DNA of 64,000 nt, from NCBI RefSeq assembly GCF_002869765.1, contig NZ_PNOR01000002.1:124001-188000 (forward strand), read 5' to 3'. This DNA is from Deinococcus planocerae. Lineage in GTDB: Bacteria > Deinococcota > Deinococci > Deinococcales > Deinococcaceae. A program made the position numbers and the translations under genes. The notes under the pieces were generated by a model that had not been told where the DNA came from, did no database searches, and saw nothing but the letters and a program-made list of their open reading frames with translations. Of the stretch, positions 1 to 13,541 are shown piece after piece (the stretch's first letter is position 1; every line of letters begins with the position of its first letter).

Positions 1-153
1 GGCGTGGTGGGCGCTCATGTCGCGGGCAAAGGTCACGTCCGCGCTGCCCTCGGCGGGGGGACGGGGCCAGGCCAGGGCCAGCGCGCCGCCGAGCAGGGCC
101 AGCCCCGCCACGCCGCCCAGGATCAGACGGTGCCGCTGTACGCGCCGCTGCAT
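1..153 (-). CDS. DUF305 family protein, N-terminal part (runs off the window)
   Basis: Only the first 51 residues are inside the window. It starts at ATG 153-151 with a basic N-terminus, then one hydrophobic segment (about residues 10-30, signal peptide or membrane anchor). The visible end reads FARDMSAHHA, which matches the start of the DUF305 domain, usually a metal-associated periplasmic four-helix protein with a D-M-x-x-H-H motif. It overlaps the 3' end of the DUF3105 gene by 31 nt, so it is the last visible gene of the minus-strand operon that begins with the Zn/Cd-type ATPase. Three further DUF305-type genes lie at 13961, 30831 and 52835. The start could be further downstream. Confidence 0.7.
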   Translation of the reverse strand, partial: MQRRVQRHRLILGGVAGLALLGGALALAWPRPPAEGSADVTFARDMSAHHA

Positions 154-623
154 GACGCTCCAACCTCCGGGGCCTCGCCCCCCTGCTCGTACTTCTGGAG
201 GAACTGTTTCACGCGAGGGTCGTTCACGTCCTGCACCTTGAGCTGGGCGTTCCAGGCGGTCAGGACCAATGGCGCCGTCTGCGTCTCGTGCGGGGAGAGC
301 AGGGTGTAGGTGCGGCCGTCCACCACCCGCTTCAGGGCCTCGACCTGCTCGGCAGGCAGCCCCGGTTTGTAGGTGAGCCACACGGCGCCGTGCTCCAGGC
401 TGTGCACGGCGTACTCGTCGTAGAGGGGTCGGTTGTATACCCCGCAGTTCTGCCAGGCGGGGTTGTGCGCGCCACCGGGTGGGGGCGTCTGGGCGTAATT
501 GACCCGGCCCTCCTGGTGGGCGCCGCCCTCATTCTTGAAGGTCTGGACGCCCTCGATGTCGCCGCCCCCCTGGGAGCAGGCGGCGAGCAGCACGGGCAGG
601 GTCAGCAGCAGCATTCTCTTCAT
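123..623 (-). CDS. DUF3105 lipoprotein
   Basis: The 166-residue product has a short signal peptide with a lipobox (LLAAC, Cys about residue 16), so it should be exported and lipidated. The rest matches the DUF3105 family: an NCGVY motif, then a VHSLEHGAVW block and a C-terminal GASCSGAYSG ending. The family has no settled function. The start ATG (623-621) overlaps the lspA stop in an ATGA arrangement, so the two are probably translationally coupled; a lipoprotein and its signal peptidase share the operon. A paralogue with a premature stop sits at 32651-33190 behind lgt, a second pairing with a lipoprotein-maturation gene. Confidence 0.85.
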   Translation of the reverse strand: MKRMLLLTLPVLLAACSQGGGDIEGVQTFKNEGGAHQEGRVNYAQTPPPGGAHNPAWQNCGVYNRPLYDEYAVHSLEHGAVWLTYKPGLPAEQVEALKRVVDGRTYTLLSPHETQTAPLVLTAWNAQLKVQDVNDPRVKQFLQKYEQGGEAPEVGASCSGAYSGTV

Positions 624-1171
624 GGGTTCTCCTTGGTGTGAGTGGAAGCACGGGACTCAGGGGCGGGAGGTCCGTCGTGGTGCGCCCGGCGTTCTCTCCA
701 CCCGGCCTGCAGCAGCAACCCGGCGACCCCGGCGCAGACCAGCATGTCCGACAGGTTAAAGATGGGAAAACGTCCACCGCCGAGTGTCCCGGACACGGCG
801 TCCAGCAGCGGTGAGGTCAGGTAATCGACGACCGCGCCGCGTGTCAGGCCGTCGAGGGCGTTCCCGAGGGCCCCTGCCGCGATCAAGGCCAGCGGCCAGC
901 GCTGGGCGCGGCCCAGGCGCCCCGACAGCAGCGCGGCCACGATCACCAGCCCCACGAGCAGGCGCAGGATCGCCAGGGGGGCCGGGAAGCTGCCCAGCAT
1001 GCCCCAGGCCATGCCCGGGTTCAGGGTGAAGTCCAGGTGCAGCACGCCCGGCAGCAGGGTCCGGTCGACGCCGGGGGTCAGGTTTGCCACCGCCCAGCGC
1101 TTAAGCAGCCCCTCCAGGGCGAGCAGGGCCAGGATCGCCGCCAGCGGCCACCCGCGTGACCCCACGCTCAC
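620..1171 (-). CDS. lspA: Lipoprotein signal peptidase (signal peptidase II)
   Basis: LspA cleaves the signal peptide of diacylglyceryl-modified prolipoproteins in the inner membrane. The 183-residue protein shows four hydrophobic segments and the family blocks LNPGMAWGML, GALGNALDGL, VVDYL and FNLSD; the two catalytic aspartates are those in VVDYL and FNLSD. The usual Asp of the first-helix D-x-x-x-K motif is Glu here (LEGLLKRW), a mild oddity. It starts at GTG 1171 in a GTGA overlap with the ZIP gene stop. Being in a metal-ATPase operon suggests an accessory, metal-inducible copy; a housekeeping lspA may exist elsewhere in the genome. Confidence 0.9.
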   Translation of the reverse strand: MSVGSRGWPLAAILALLALEGLLKRWAVANLTPGVDRTLLPGVLHLDFTLNPGMAWGMLGSFPAPLAILRLLVGLVIVAALLSGRLGRAQRWPLALIAAGALGNALDGLTRGAVVDYLTSPLLDAVSGTLGGGRFPIFNLSDMLVCAGVAGLLLQAGWRERRAHHDGPPAPESRASTHTKENP

Positions 1172-1899
1172 GACGCCAGCTCCAGCAGGTACAGGGCCAC
1201 GAAGCCCGCGAAGAAGGCGGCGGTGATGAGGGGCGTCTCCTTCACCTCGTGCGCCTCGGTGAGCAGTTCCTCGGTCACCAGGAACAGCAGGGCCGCCGCC
1301 CCGAAGGACAGCACGATCTCCAGGGCGAGGCCGCTCAGCCCCTGGAGCAGCGACCCGCCCAGCAGCGCGCCCACGATCACCAGCAGGCTCAGCCCGGCCA
1401 CGGTGAGGACCGTGCGGCCCCGGGGCGTGCCGGACTCCCCCAGGCTGGAGGCCACCGAGACGCCCAGGAACAGCAGTTCCAGCGTCAGGGCCACCACCAG
1501 CAGGGTGCCGACCCGCGCGCCCGCCGCGAAGCCCACCCCGATCAGCAGGCCGTCGATCAGCACGTCGATGCCGACCACGGTCACCAGCCCGACGTTCCCA
1601 CCTGGGGCGGGCCCGCCCGCTGCCGGACGTTCCAGGCGCTCGGCCAGTTGCCGGATGACGAGCATCAGGCCCACGCCCAGCGAGAAGCCGATCACCACGC
1701 CGAGCGGCTGGTGGCCCCGGATGATCTCCGGCAGCAGTTCGCCCGCCACGGCGGCGAACACCACGCCCGCGGCGAAGTGCTGCACGAAGGAACGCAGCCG
1801 CTCGCCCGGCGTCCGGAAGGTGGCGGCCACCCCGCCGAACATGGTGGCTGCCACGGGAATCAGCGTAAGAGACAGGATTTGCGCGGTGAGAACGCTCAA
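1168..1899 (-). CDS. ZIP-family metal transporter (ZupT/GufA-like)
   Basis: The 243-residue, very hydrophobic protein has about eight membrane segments and ZIP-like features: an N-terminal VLTAQILSL helix, FAAGVVFAAVAGELLPE, and a later EELLTEAHE motif typical of the metal-binding helices. ZIP proteins move zinc or other divalent cations toward the cytoplasm. The start is taken as TTG 1899, because TTGA overlaps the preceding gene's stop and the same coupling style recurs in this operon. A ZIP next to a Zn/Cd-exporting ATPase suggests zinc homeostasis; substrate and direction are inferred. Confidence 0.75.
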   Translation of the reverse strand: MSVLTAQILSLTLIPVAATMFGGVAATFRTPGERLRSFVQHFAAGVVFAAVAGELLPEIIRGHQPLGVVIGFSLGVGLMLVIRQLAERLERPAAGGPAPGGNVGLVTVVGIDVLIDGLLIGVGFAAGARVGTLLVVALTLELLFLGVSVASSLGESGTPRGRTVLTVAGLSLLVIVGALLGGSLLQGLSGLALEIVLSFGAAALLFLVTEELLTEAHEVKETPLITAAFFAGFVALYLLELAS

Positions 1900-2153
1900 G
1901 AGGGGGCGCTCTCTCCCCGCAGGGCCGCCAGAATCTGGGGGCGCTGGTCGTCGAAGGGACCGTAAAAGGCCTGCTCGCCGATGACGGTGACGGGGGCGAT
2001 GCGGACCTGAGCCCTGGCCTGCATCTCGGCCAGGGCCTGCGGGTCCCCGCGCACGTTCTTCTCGGTGAAGGTGGCGCCCTGGTGGATCAGCAGCCGCTTG
2101 ATGGCCTGGCAGTCCGCGCAGTTCGGGACGGTGTAGAGCGTGATCTCGAGCAT
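1896..2153 (-). CDS. Glutaredoxin-like thiol-disulfide protein
   Basis: This 85-residue protein begins ITLYTVPNCADCQAIK, the beta-strand plus CxxC active site of the glutaredoxin/NrdH fold (Cys 12 and 15), and carries the cis-proline block IAPVTVIG about residue 54. There is no signal peptide, so it should be cytosolic and could reduce disulfides formed under metal stress. It starts 3 nt after the stop of the P-type ATPase and its own stop overlaps the TTG of the ZIP gene, placing it firmly in the operon. Confidence 0.85.
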   Translation of the reverse strand: MLEITLYTVPNCADCQAIKRLLIHQGATFTEKNVRGDPQALAEMQARAQVRIAPVTVIGEQAFYGPFDDQRPQILAALRGESAPS

Positions 2154-2156
2154 GGT

Positions 2157-4697
<2,541 letters not shown>

Positions 4698-4703
4698 GGG
4701 TTC

Positions 4704-4730
4704 AGTATACCTGAGTGGGCGTTCATATGT
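4704..4730 (-). promoter_or_regulatory. Leaderless promoter with SmtB/ArsR-type operator
   Basis: On the minus strand the -10 TATACT (4709-4704) is followed by 6 nt and the ATG of the metal ATPase. Just upstream, at 4730-4707, is a 24-nt imperfect inverted repeat with TGAA, 6 nt, CTCA, flanked by ATA-like ends. This is the layout of SmtB/CadC operators. It also lies between the ATPase and the divergent DUF2171 gene, so it could control both. Confidence 0.55.
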
Positions 4731-4770
4731 AAGTCTGTTCAGGCATAAAGCGGGGTTGACAGGAGACTCA

Positions 4771-4799
4771 TTTCCGCCTCGGAAAGAAGAACGTACGCT
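4771..4799 (+). promoter_or_regulatory. Putative promoter of DUF2171 gene with 15-bp palindrome
   Basis: A -10-like TACGCT (4794-4799) lies 17 nt after TTTCCG (4771-4776). The -35 position is the left arm of a perfect 6-3-6 palindrome, TTTCCG/CGGAAA (4771-4785), a possible operator. A Shine-Dalgarno GGAGG at 4808-4812 precedes the ATG at 4820. Confidence 0.35.
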
Positions 4800-4819
4800 G
4801 TCTGGACAGGAGGCACCCG

Positions 4820-5065
4820 ATGACGATGCAGTCGCAGATCAAGCCAGGCATGCCGGTGAAGTGTGCGGACGGAATGGACCACGGCCAGGTGGACGGCGTG
4901 GACGGGGAGTACATCAAGCTCTCCGGGGGCGATTCCGCACAGCCGCACTGGCTGCCCATGAGTGCCGTGGACCATGTGGATCAGCACGTCCACCTGAACC
5001 TGGGCCACGAACAGGTCCACCAGGAGTGGCTGAGTGAGGACCCCCATCCCGAACACCGCCAGTGA
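4820..5065 (+). CDS. DUF2171-type small acidic protein
   Basis: The product is 81 residues, soluble and rich in His and Asp. It matches the DUF2171 family (a small beta-rich PRC-barrel-like fold): an early MPVKCADG, then VDGEYIKL, WLPMSAVDHVD and a His-rich tail. The function is unknown. It has a clear RBS (GGAGG, 8 nt spacing) and is divergent from the Zn/Cd ATPase across a shared SmtB-like operator. A paralogue about 75 percent identical by eye lies at 6976-7221. A perfect hairpin follows the stop. Confidence 0.8.
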   Translation: MTMQSQIKPGMPVKCADGMDHGQVDGVDGEYIKLSGGDSAQPHWLPMSAVDHVDQHVHLNLGHEQVHQEWLSEDPHPEHRQ

Positions 5066-5086
5066 TCCGTCAAGAGATCAGTGCCC

Positions 5087-5110
5087 GGGGACGTCTGTCC
5101 GGACGTCCCC
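5087..5110 (+). terminator. Hairpin terminator after DUF2171 gene
   Basis: GGGGACGTC (5087-5095) pairs with GACGTCCCC (5102-5110) around a 6-nt loop, 22 nt after the DUF2171 stop. There is no T-run, which is usual for high-G+C genomes. Confidence 0.55.
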
Positions 5111-5348
5111 AGGCCATCCTGAGAGAGGTCGGCGGTGTCCCTTCTGCGGTCGGCGCAATAAAGGGGAGAGGTCGAACTCTCAACCGCCCTATTAAACCCA
5201 CCGGATGACCGGAACCCTGTCGTTCGCCACGCTGACACGCTCAACGAGGCAAAGGTATGGTCCGGCCAGGCATCAGGTCTTGGTCCCCGGAGAGGCCATT
5301 CAGAGGTGAGGTTGTCGGTTGGCACTCTTCGACGCCTTGCAGAGGCCC

Positions 5349-5570
5349 TCAATCGTGGTGACGGCGGTGGTGCCCCCCATGCTCGTCATGCTGTCCCCGG
5401 TCATGCCGGTCCTCGTGGTGGCGGTCGCGCTCGTGATGCTGGTCGTGTCGCGGGACCACCGGTCGGTAGCCATGACCCCCACGGCCGTACTCGTCGTGGT
5501 ACTCCCTGTCATGGTGCCGGTCCTCGTGGTGTCCCCCTAACAAGTTCCGCAAGAAACGTCCGATGCCCAT
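5349..5570 (-). CDS. Histidine-rich small protein
   Basis: The 73-residue protein starts MGIGRFLRNLLGG and then is almost entirely His, Asp, Arg and Glu; 18 residues are His. Such tracts bind Ni, Zn or Cu, so a metal buffer or chaperone role is inferred, not shown. The start ATG (5570-5568) has a strong RBS (GGAGGC, 4 nt spacing); longer in-frame extensions upstream lack one. A 13-bp palindrome sits 26 nt upstream of the start. The low-complexity sequence blocks family assignment. Confidence 0.6.
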   Translation of the reverse strand: MGIGRFLRNLLGGHHEDRHHDREYHDEYGRGGHGYRPVVPRHDQHHERDRHHEDRHDRGQHDEHGGHHRRHHD

Positions 5571-5595
5571 ACAAGCCTCCTTCACGCCTGGTGAT

Positions 5596-5608
5596 GAATG
5601 GACCATTC
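5596..5608. promoter_or_regulatory. 13-bp palindrome upstream of His-rich gene
   Basis: GAATGG, A, CCATTC is a perfect 6-1-6 inverted repeat 26 nt upstream of the His-rich gene start. It may be an operator. No regulator is adjacent. Confidence 0.3.
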
Positions 5609-5619
5609 GATCTGGCAGC

Positions 5620-6104
5620 GCCACACCTGGCGGGGAGCGGTCGAGCAGCTGGGCCTGGGTCTCATCGCGGGTTGCCGTCGGTGCGGGTATGAGTGGCGGG
5701 GAGATGCAGGCGGGCCCTGGCCGGCGCGATAGGGCGTGCCACGGGCCTGGGCCGCCACGAGGGTCCACCAGCAGCTTCGGCTGGCGCTCTGGAACGGCCC
5801 ATGAAAGCTAGGTTTCAAGGTCGGGGCCCAGTGGCGGCGTGCTTACGCGGCGCTGTCCTTGTGCGCACGGCAGCCTGCCAATCCTGCTTTCCGCTTCCTG
5901 CAGGCGCCTCACGCCGTCTCTCCCATTCACGCCGTGTTCGAGGTGGGCACGCGAGGCACTCCGGTTCGAGGGGACCATGCCACTACTATAGCTGAACAGA
6001 TGCTCATAGGTCTAGGAAACGAGGAGGGGCGTGCCCTCGGACTGCCTGGCGGTCGGGACCACAGGTGGTGTAGGTAGACAAGACCCTGACGCTGGGGATA
6101 AGGC
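5620..6104. other. Gene-poor stretch with an orphan SmtB-type operator
   Basis: No convincing gene was found upstream of the orphan operator at 5988-6011 or between it and the end of the broken helical gene at 6105. Short open frames here lack an RBS and any recognisable motif. Confidence 0.4.
5988..6011. promoter_or_regulatory. SmtB/ArsR-type operator, orphan copy
   Basis: The 24-nt element has ATA, GC, TGAA (5993-5996), six bases, CTCA (6003-6006), TA, GGT. Spacing matches the copies at 4707-4730 and 6864-6887. No intact gene starts next to it, so it may be left over from a lost or duplicated gene. Confidence 0.45.
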
Positions 6105-6795
6105 TCAATCAGCGAACGTCGCGCCCCTGCTCTCGCCCAGCCTCCAGCTTCCTGCCGCCCGCGTCACATCTTCCAGCGCCGCGATCTGCTCCCCCACCGG
6201 GGCCTGCTCCAGGGCGGCAAGTTGGGCCACCGCCTCCTGACCCACCAGGCTCAGCGACTCCACCTGCCCGCGGGCCTCCTGCTGCTCGATGGTGCCCAAC
6301 GCCTCGTGAACCTCGGTCTCCACCTGCTCCAGCGCCTCAAGCTGGGACGACGAGCGGCTCCGCTGCTCCACCTCCTCCACCAACGGCTCCAGGGCGGAGA
6401 GCTGGGCCTTGGCCCCCAGGTCCACCTCGGCCAGCCTGGCCGCGTTGACGTGCTCGACGGGGGTGGAGATCACCCGGTTGAGCGCCTCGGTGACGACCAG
6501 CTCCACGTGCCGGACAAACTGAAGCTGCTCCCGGCTGGCCGCCAGCAGCGCCCGCGTCTCTGCCGGGGAGGTGCCCGCCCCTTCCTCGCGCAGGGGCTGG
6601 GCGATGCGTTCCAGGGCGCGAGTGCTGCTGGGCTGGCTGCGTTCGACCGTGATGAGGTGTTCCAGGGCGGCGGTCGGCTCGATGCCCGCCGCGCCGACGT
6701 GCCGCGAGGACGACTTCGCGCTGGACCACCCCCTGCTGTTGAATCTCGCGGAGGGTCAGGGGTAACTCCGGGTGGGCATCCAGGTGAGCAGAAGA
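6105..6795 (-). pseudogene. Helical (coiled-coil-like) hypothetical protein, frameshifted
   Basis: From about 6700 down to 6105 one minus-strand frame encodes a helical protein rich in Glu, Gln, Leu and Ala (for example QLEALEQVETEVHEALGTIE near the C-terminus). Upstream of about 6700 the protein-like sequence (LTLREIQQQGVVQREVVLA) continues in another frame, and the downstream frame has no good start. The simplest reading is a one-base frameshift in the GC-only run near 6695. No family was recognised. Confidence 0.45.
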
Positions 6796-6863
6796 ATGAA
6801 CGGTGAAAGATGGATGCCCTCCTGCGGCTTCACGGGGGCACAGGTGAGCCACACCCGTCCATG

Positions 6864-6887
6864 TTGACTGAACGACTGCTCATACAT
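6864..6887. promoter_or_regulatory. SmtB/ArsR-type operator upstream of second DUF2171 gene
   Basis: TGAA (6869-6872), six bases, CTCA (6879-6882) with TTG/AC and TA/CAT flanks. It is 89 nt upstream of the DUF2171 paralogue and shares CTGAAC and GCTCATA with the 5988 copy. A TTGACT hexamer overlaps its left side. Confidence 0.45.
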
Positions 6888-6975
6888 GCACACAAAAGAG
6901 GAGTAAGGTCGCGCTTGGGCTGTCCTACTCCCCGGAGAGACCGGAGGGTGGAGGCGGGCCCAGGGAGGTCGGACC

Positions 6976-7221
6976 ATGACGATGAGAGCACAGATTCAAG
7001 AGCACATGCCGGTGATTTGCGCGGATGGGCACCGGCACGGCGAGGTGGACCGGGTGGATGGGGACTACCTCAAGCTGACCCGGGACGACTCGGGGACGCA
7101 CCACTGGCTGCCGCTGAGCGCGGTGGATCACGTGGACGAGCATGTGCACCTGAAGTTGAACCACGAGCAGGTGCATCAGCAGTGGCTGAGCGAGGACCCC
7201 CACCCAGAGCACCGGCAGTAA
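6976..7221 (+). CDS. DUF2171-type small acidic protein, second copy
   Basis: This 81-residue paralogue of the gene at 4820 has the same length and the same C-terminal EDPHPEHRQ. It is His/Asp-rich, cytosolic and of unknown function. An RBS (GGGAGG) lies 8 nt before ATG 6976. It sits downstream of an SmtB-like operator, as does the other copy, so metal control of both is a reasonable inference. A strong hairpin follows the stop. Confidence 0.8.
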   Translation: MTMRAQIQEHMPVICADGHRHGEVDRVDGDYLKLTRDDSGTHHWLPLSAVDHVDEHVHLKLNHEQVHQQWLSEDPHPEHRQ

Positions 7222-7235
7222 GCCAGCCGGGATGA

Positions 7236-7261
7236 GGGGGGCAACGCGTCCGTTGCCCCCC
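7236..7261 (+). terminator. Hairpin terminator after second DUF2171 gene
   Basis: An 11-bp stem (GGGGGGCAACG at 7236-7246 with CGTTGCCCCCC at 7251-7261) closes a 4-nt loop 15 nt after the stop. Confidence 0.6.
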
Positions 7262-7463
7262 TGCGTCACCCCGTTCTTGCCGCCGGGAGGGTTTCCTTCC
7301 TTCGAGTGGAAGCTGGGGGGTGATCGTCCAGGCAAGCGTGACCGACCCGGAACGGCCAAGCGGGGCGACCGCCGTGAACCCGCGTCGGTCGCTCAACCGG
7401 ACCCGGCGAGGCGGCACGCGCGAGTCGTGGAGGCCATGAAATGGGCAGGAACGCCTATTGTAA

Positions 7464-7763
7464 CGGAGCACGAAGCAGACGCTCCACCGCCTGAACCCAC
7501 CCTCCCATATCTTTCCGCCGACGGCGGAGACGCTGACCGCAAACGACCGTTACCGGGGCGGCAGGGCCCAGGACGTGCGTGAGGTGGGGCTCGCCGCCTA
7601 GAGCGACTTCGTGCTGTCCATGTTCGTCCCCAACTCCAGCATCTGGTACGGGTTGCACGTCGACCAGCGCAGCTGCATCCGGCGGGAACGGATTGATGCG
7701 CCTTCACAGGCCGTCTGGCGTCAGACCGGGTACCCTCTGTTCCAGAAAGAGGACCGACCTTGA
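7464..7763 (+). pseudogene. Unrecognised gene remnant with internal amber stop
   Basis: The frame stays protein-like from 7464 to TGA 7761-7763 apart from TAG at 7599-7601. On either side are readable segments (DRYRGGRAQDVREVGLAA, then SDFVLSMFVPNSSIWYGLHV). No start codon with an RBS is seen, so the 5' end is probably missing too. The family is not recognised. The terminal TGA overlaps the ATG of the next broken gene, suggesting a former operon. Confidence 0.4.
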
Positions 7764-8219
7764 TGAACCGCCTTGCGTCCTTTACTGACCCCCGCATCCC
7801 GCTGGCGGCGGGTCTGTCCATGCTGGCTGCTGTGCTGCATGGCGGCGTGACCGGCGTGCATTTCACGGAGTGGTTCGGGTACGGGTGTCCTTCCTGGTGG
7901 CTACCGCCACGCAGTTCGTGTGGGGCGGCTTCCTGCTGCTGCACTTCCTCGGAGCCAAAGCCGCGCAGAGTGACCCCTTCCCGCGGGTGGGGCGCAGCCG
8001 GCTGGAAGTTCCGTACTCCTGGGCGGGCGTGATCGGGAACTCGCTCATCGCCGGGCTGTACTTCGTCACCCGCACGGTTGGCGTTCCCCTATTCGGCCCG
8101 GAGGCGGGTGAGGTTGAGGCGTGGGATGTGTTCGGACTCGTCACCCCCTGGAGCTGATGTTGATCGCGTTGCTGCTCGTGATGATCACAGGTAGGCGGCA
8201 GCCGACCAGACCGGGATGA
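7763..8219 (+). pseudogene. Small polytopic membrane protein, two frameshifts
   Basis: Three consecutive frames make one coherent membrane protein of about 150 residues: MNRLASFTDPRIPLAAGLSM from 7763, then FLVATATQFVWGGFLLLHFL after a shift near 7885, then LELMLIALLLVMITG after a second shift near 8145. Four hydrophobic segments are visible. Either the gene is dead or there are sequencing errors. Function unknown. Confidence 0.5.
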
Positions 8220-8222
8220 GCC

Positions 8223-8476
8223 TGCCTGTCGGGGAAGAGGTTCTCCCCTTTCGCGAACCCGGAGGACTGCGGTGATGTCCTCCGGGCGAAGCGCGACGTT
8301 CTCGTCCTGGACAATTAAAGTGCAGGAGGGCGCGGTCGGCCTCCCGATACGAGCAGTAGCCGCCGGTAGACTGGCCGGGCATGGAAAGCAGCAGATGCTC
8401 TCGTAGCAGCCAAAGTCTTGGGCTAGAGGTGGAACTCGGCAACGAGTTCGCCAATGTGGATGGAGGAGGTGGACAT
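8223..8476 (-). pseudogene. MerR-family regulator remnant
   Basis: ATG 8476 with RBS TAGGAG opens MSTSSIHIGELVAEFHL, then a TAG stop. Beyond it, all in MerR order but in shifting frames, come SPKTL, YESICCFP, STGGYCSYREADRALLHF and EDITAVLRVRERGEPLP. These align with the MerR winged-helix pattern IGELA...TLRYYE, a GYR.Y region and EEI..IL.LRE.GE. The C-terminal effector region is gone. It lies downstream of the CPD-type copper ATPase, so it may have been a CueR-like metal sensor; that is inference. Confidence 0.6.
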
Positions 8477-8607
8477 GGGGGCTCCTACTAGGAAGGGGGT
8501 GGGCGCAGCGCGCCGGGTGTCAGGAGGCGCGCCCCTTCCGGGAGCGCGGCGCAGAGGGGCGACAGGGGCGCTCCACACATGGCTGCGGAATGCCCTGAAC
8601 ACAGCCA

Positions 8608-11235
<2,628 letters not shown>

Positions 11236-11494
11236 TGTTTCCCCCTGCCTCCGCCGCTCATCTGCTCACGGCGTGATCGCCCCGCGCCGTGAGGGTAGGG
11301 GGCGAGTGTTCAATTCCTGTAAACCTGCCGACCGCCGGCACTGCCTCGCCAGCCGTGACGAACCGTCCGGCAGTGCCTGTTTCGTCCGCGAATCGGCGAC
11401 GTTCTGGGGTCGTCCAGTGAGGATGGAGCCGGTCGTGGCCTCAGCCTTTCGGGAAAGTGCGGTGTGTTCTGTCGCCGCAGTGCCCCGACTTGAC
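11236..11494. other. Long untranslated leader of the CPD ATPase
   Basis: No gene is seen between the CsoR-box promoter and the ATPase start. About 250 nt of leader RNA is implied if that promoter is the only one. Confidence 0.35.
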
Positions 11495-11521
11495 CCTATA
11501 CCCTCCTGGGGGGGATGTCAA
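11495..11521 (-). promoter_or_regulatory. CsoR-box promoter of the CPD copper ATPase
   Basis: On the minus strand TTGACA (11521-11516), a 17-nt spacer and TAGGGT form a near-consensus promoter. The spacer is a CsoR-type box (plus strand TATACCCTCC then TGGGGGGGATG). The copZ promoter at 19102-19130 has the same layout. Confidence 0.7.
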
Positions 11522-11606
11522 GGCTGGGTTGGGGGTGGGTAACTATGATAGGGCGGGTATAGGGCAGAAAACGTTCTGTATTCAAGCGCTCATCGGCAGC
11601 TCAGTT

Positions 11607-11627
11607 AAAATCCCCCCAGGGGGATAG
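11607..11627. promoter_or_regulatory. Second CsoR-like box
   Basis: AAAATCCCCCC followed by AGGGGGATA is a G-run/C-run inverted repeat like the other CsoR boxes, about 90 nt upstream of the ATPase promoter. No intact gene starts just beyond it on the plus strand. It may act with the nearer site or belong to a lost gene. Confidence 0.5.
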
Positions 11628-11639
11628 CGGGTGGAGGGC

Positions 11640-11966
11640 GAGGACGGGCGGCAGGCGCGGCACGACGCGGTCCGACCTCGGGGATGAGCCGAGCCCGCGT
11701 GTGCTGGAGCGCAAGGCCAGATACCTCCGGTTAGGGTCTCACGTCTTGGCCGTGCGTCCTGGAGCGTCCAGATGTCCCAGATGTCAGGGCTCTGAAGCCA
11801 GGTTGAATCCGTTGGCTGTCACCGAGCTGTACCCGCAGGAGACCTACGGCATCCCGTTCGGCGTGATCACGAGCGACAGCCATCGGCGTGGGTTTTCGGC
11901 GGGTGCGACGCCCGTCTGCCCCACCCTCGAGGGCACCGACTGGGCCCACGGGTCTTCCGTCCGTGC
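11640..11966. other. No recognisable gene
   Basis: About 330 nt between the CsoR-like box and the nuclease-like gene. A plus-strand open frame (SRCPRCQGSEARLNPL) hints at a degraded CxxC protein but has no family match and no RBS. Confidence 0.3.
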
Positions 11967-13232
<1,266 letters not shown>

Positions 13233-13431
13233 GAGGATGGTGTAGCACAGGCATTTCCAGCGGCCGGGCGAAAGTGGGGGAGGGTGTGGTCTCCGGTCGC
13301 CGGGTCCGGGCGTCCTCCCCCTTCTCGTCCGGGGAACCCTCGTTCCTGCCACCTGCCCACGACCACGCCGCGGTTGAACGCATCACGGCTGCCAGCCTCT
13401 TCTTTTACATGGTCTTGAGGCTTGGGTGACC

Positions 13432-13464
13432 TTTACACGAATTGAACACAACGCTGCCTACGCT
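13432..13464 (+). promoter_or_regulatory. 11-bp direct-repeat promoter (csp operon)
   Basis: TTTACA (13432), 5 nt, TGAACA (13443), 10 nt, TACGCT (13459). This is the PhoB/OmpR-box layout shared by eleven promoters in the window. Confidence 0.7.
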
Positions 13465-13541
13465 GACAGGGCGACGATTTCTTCACACCGCCGCGCCGCC
13501 CACGGCCGCCCGCCCTCACGTTCACGACCAGGAGAGTGACC

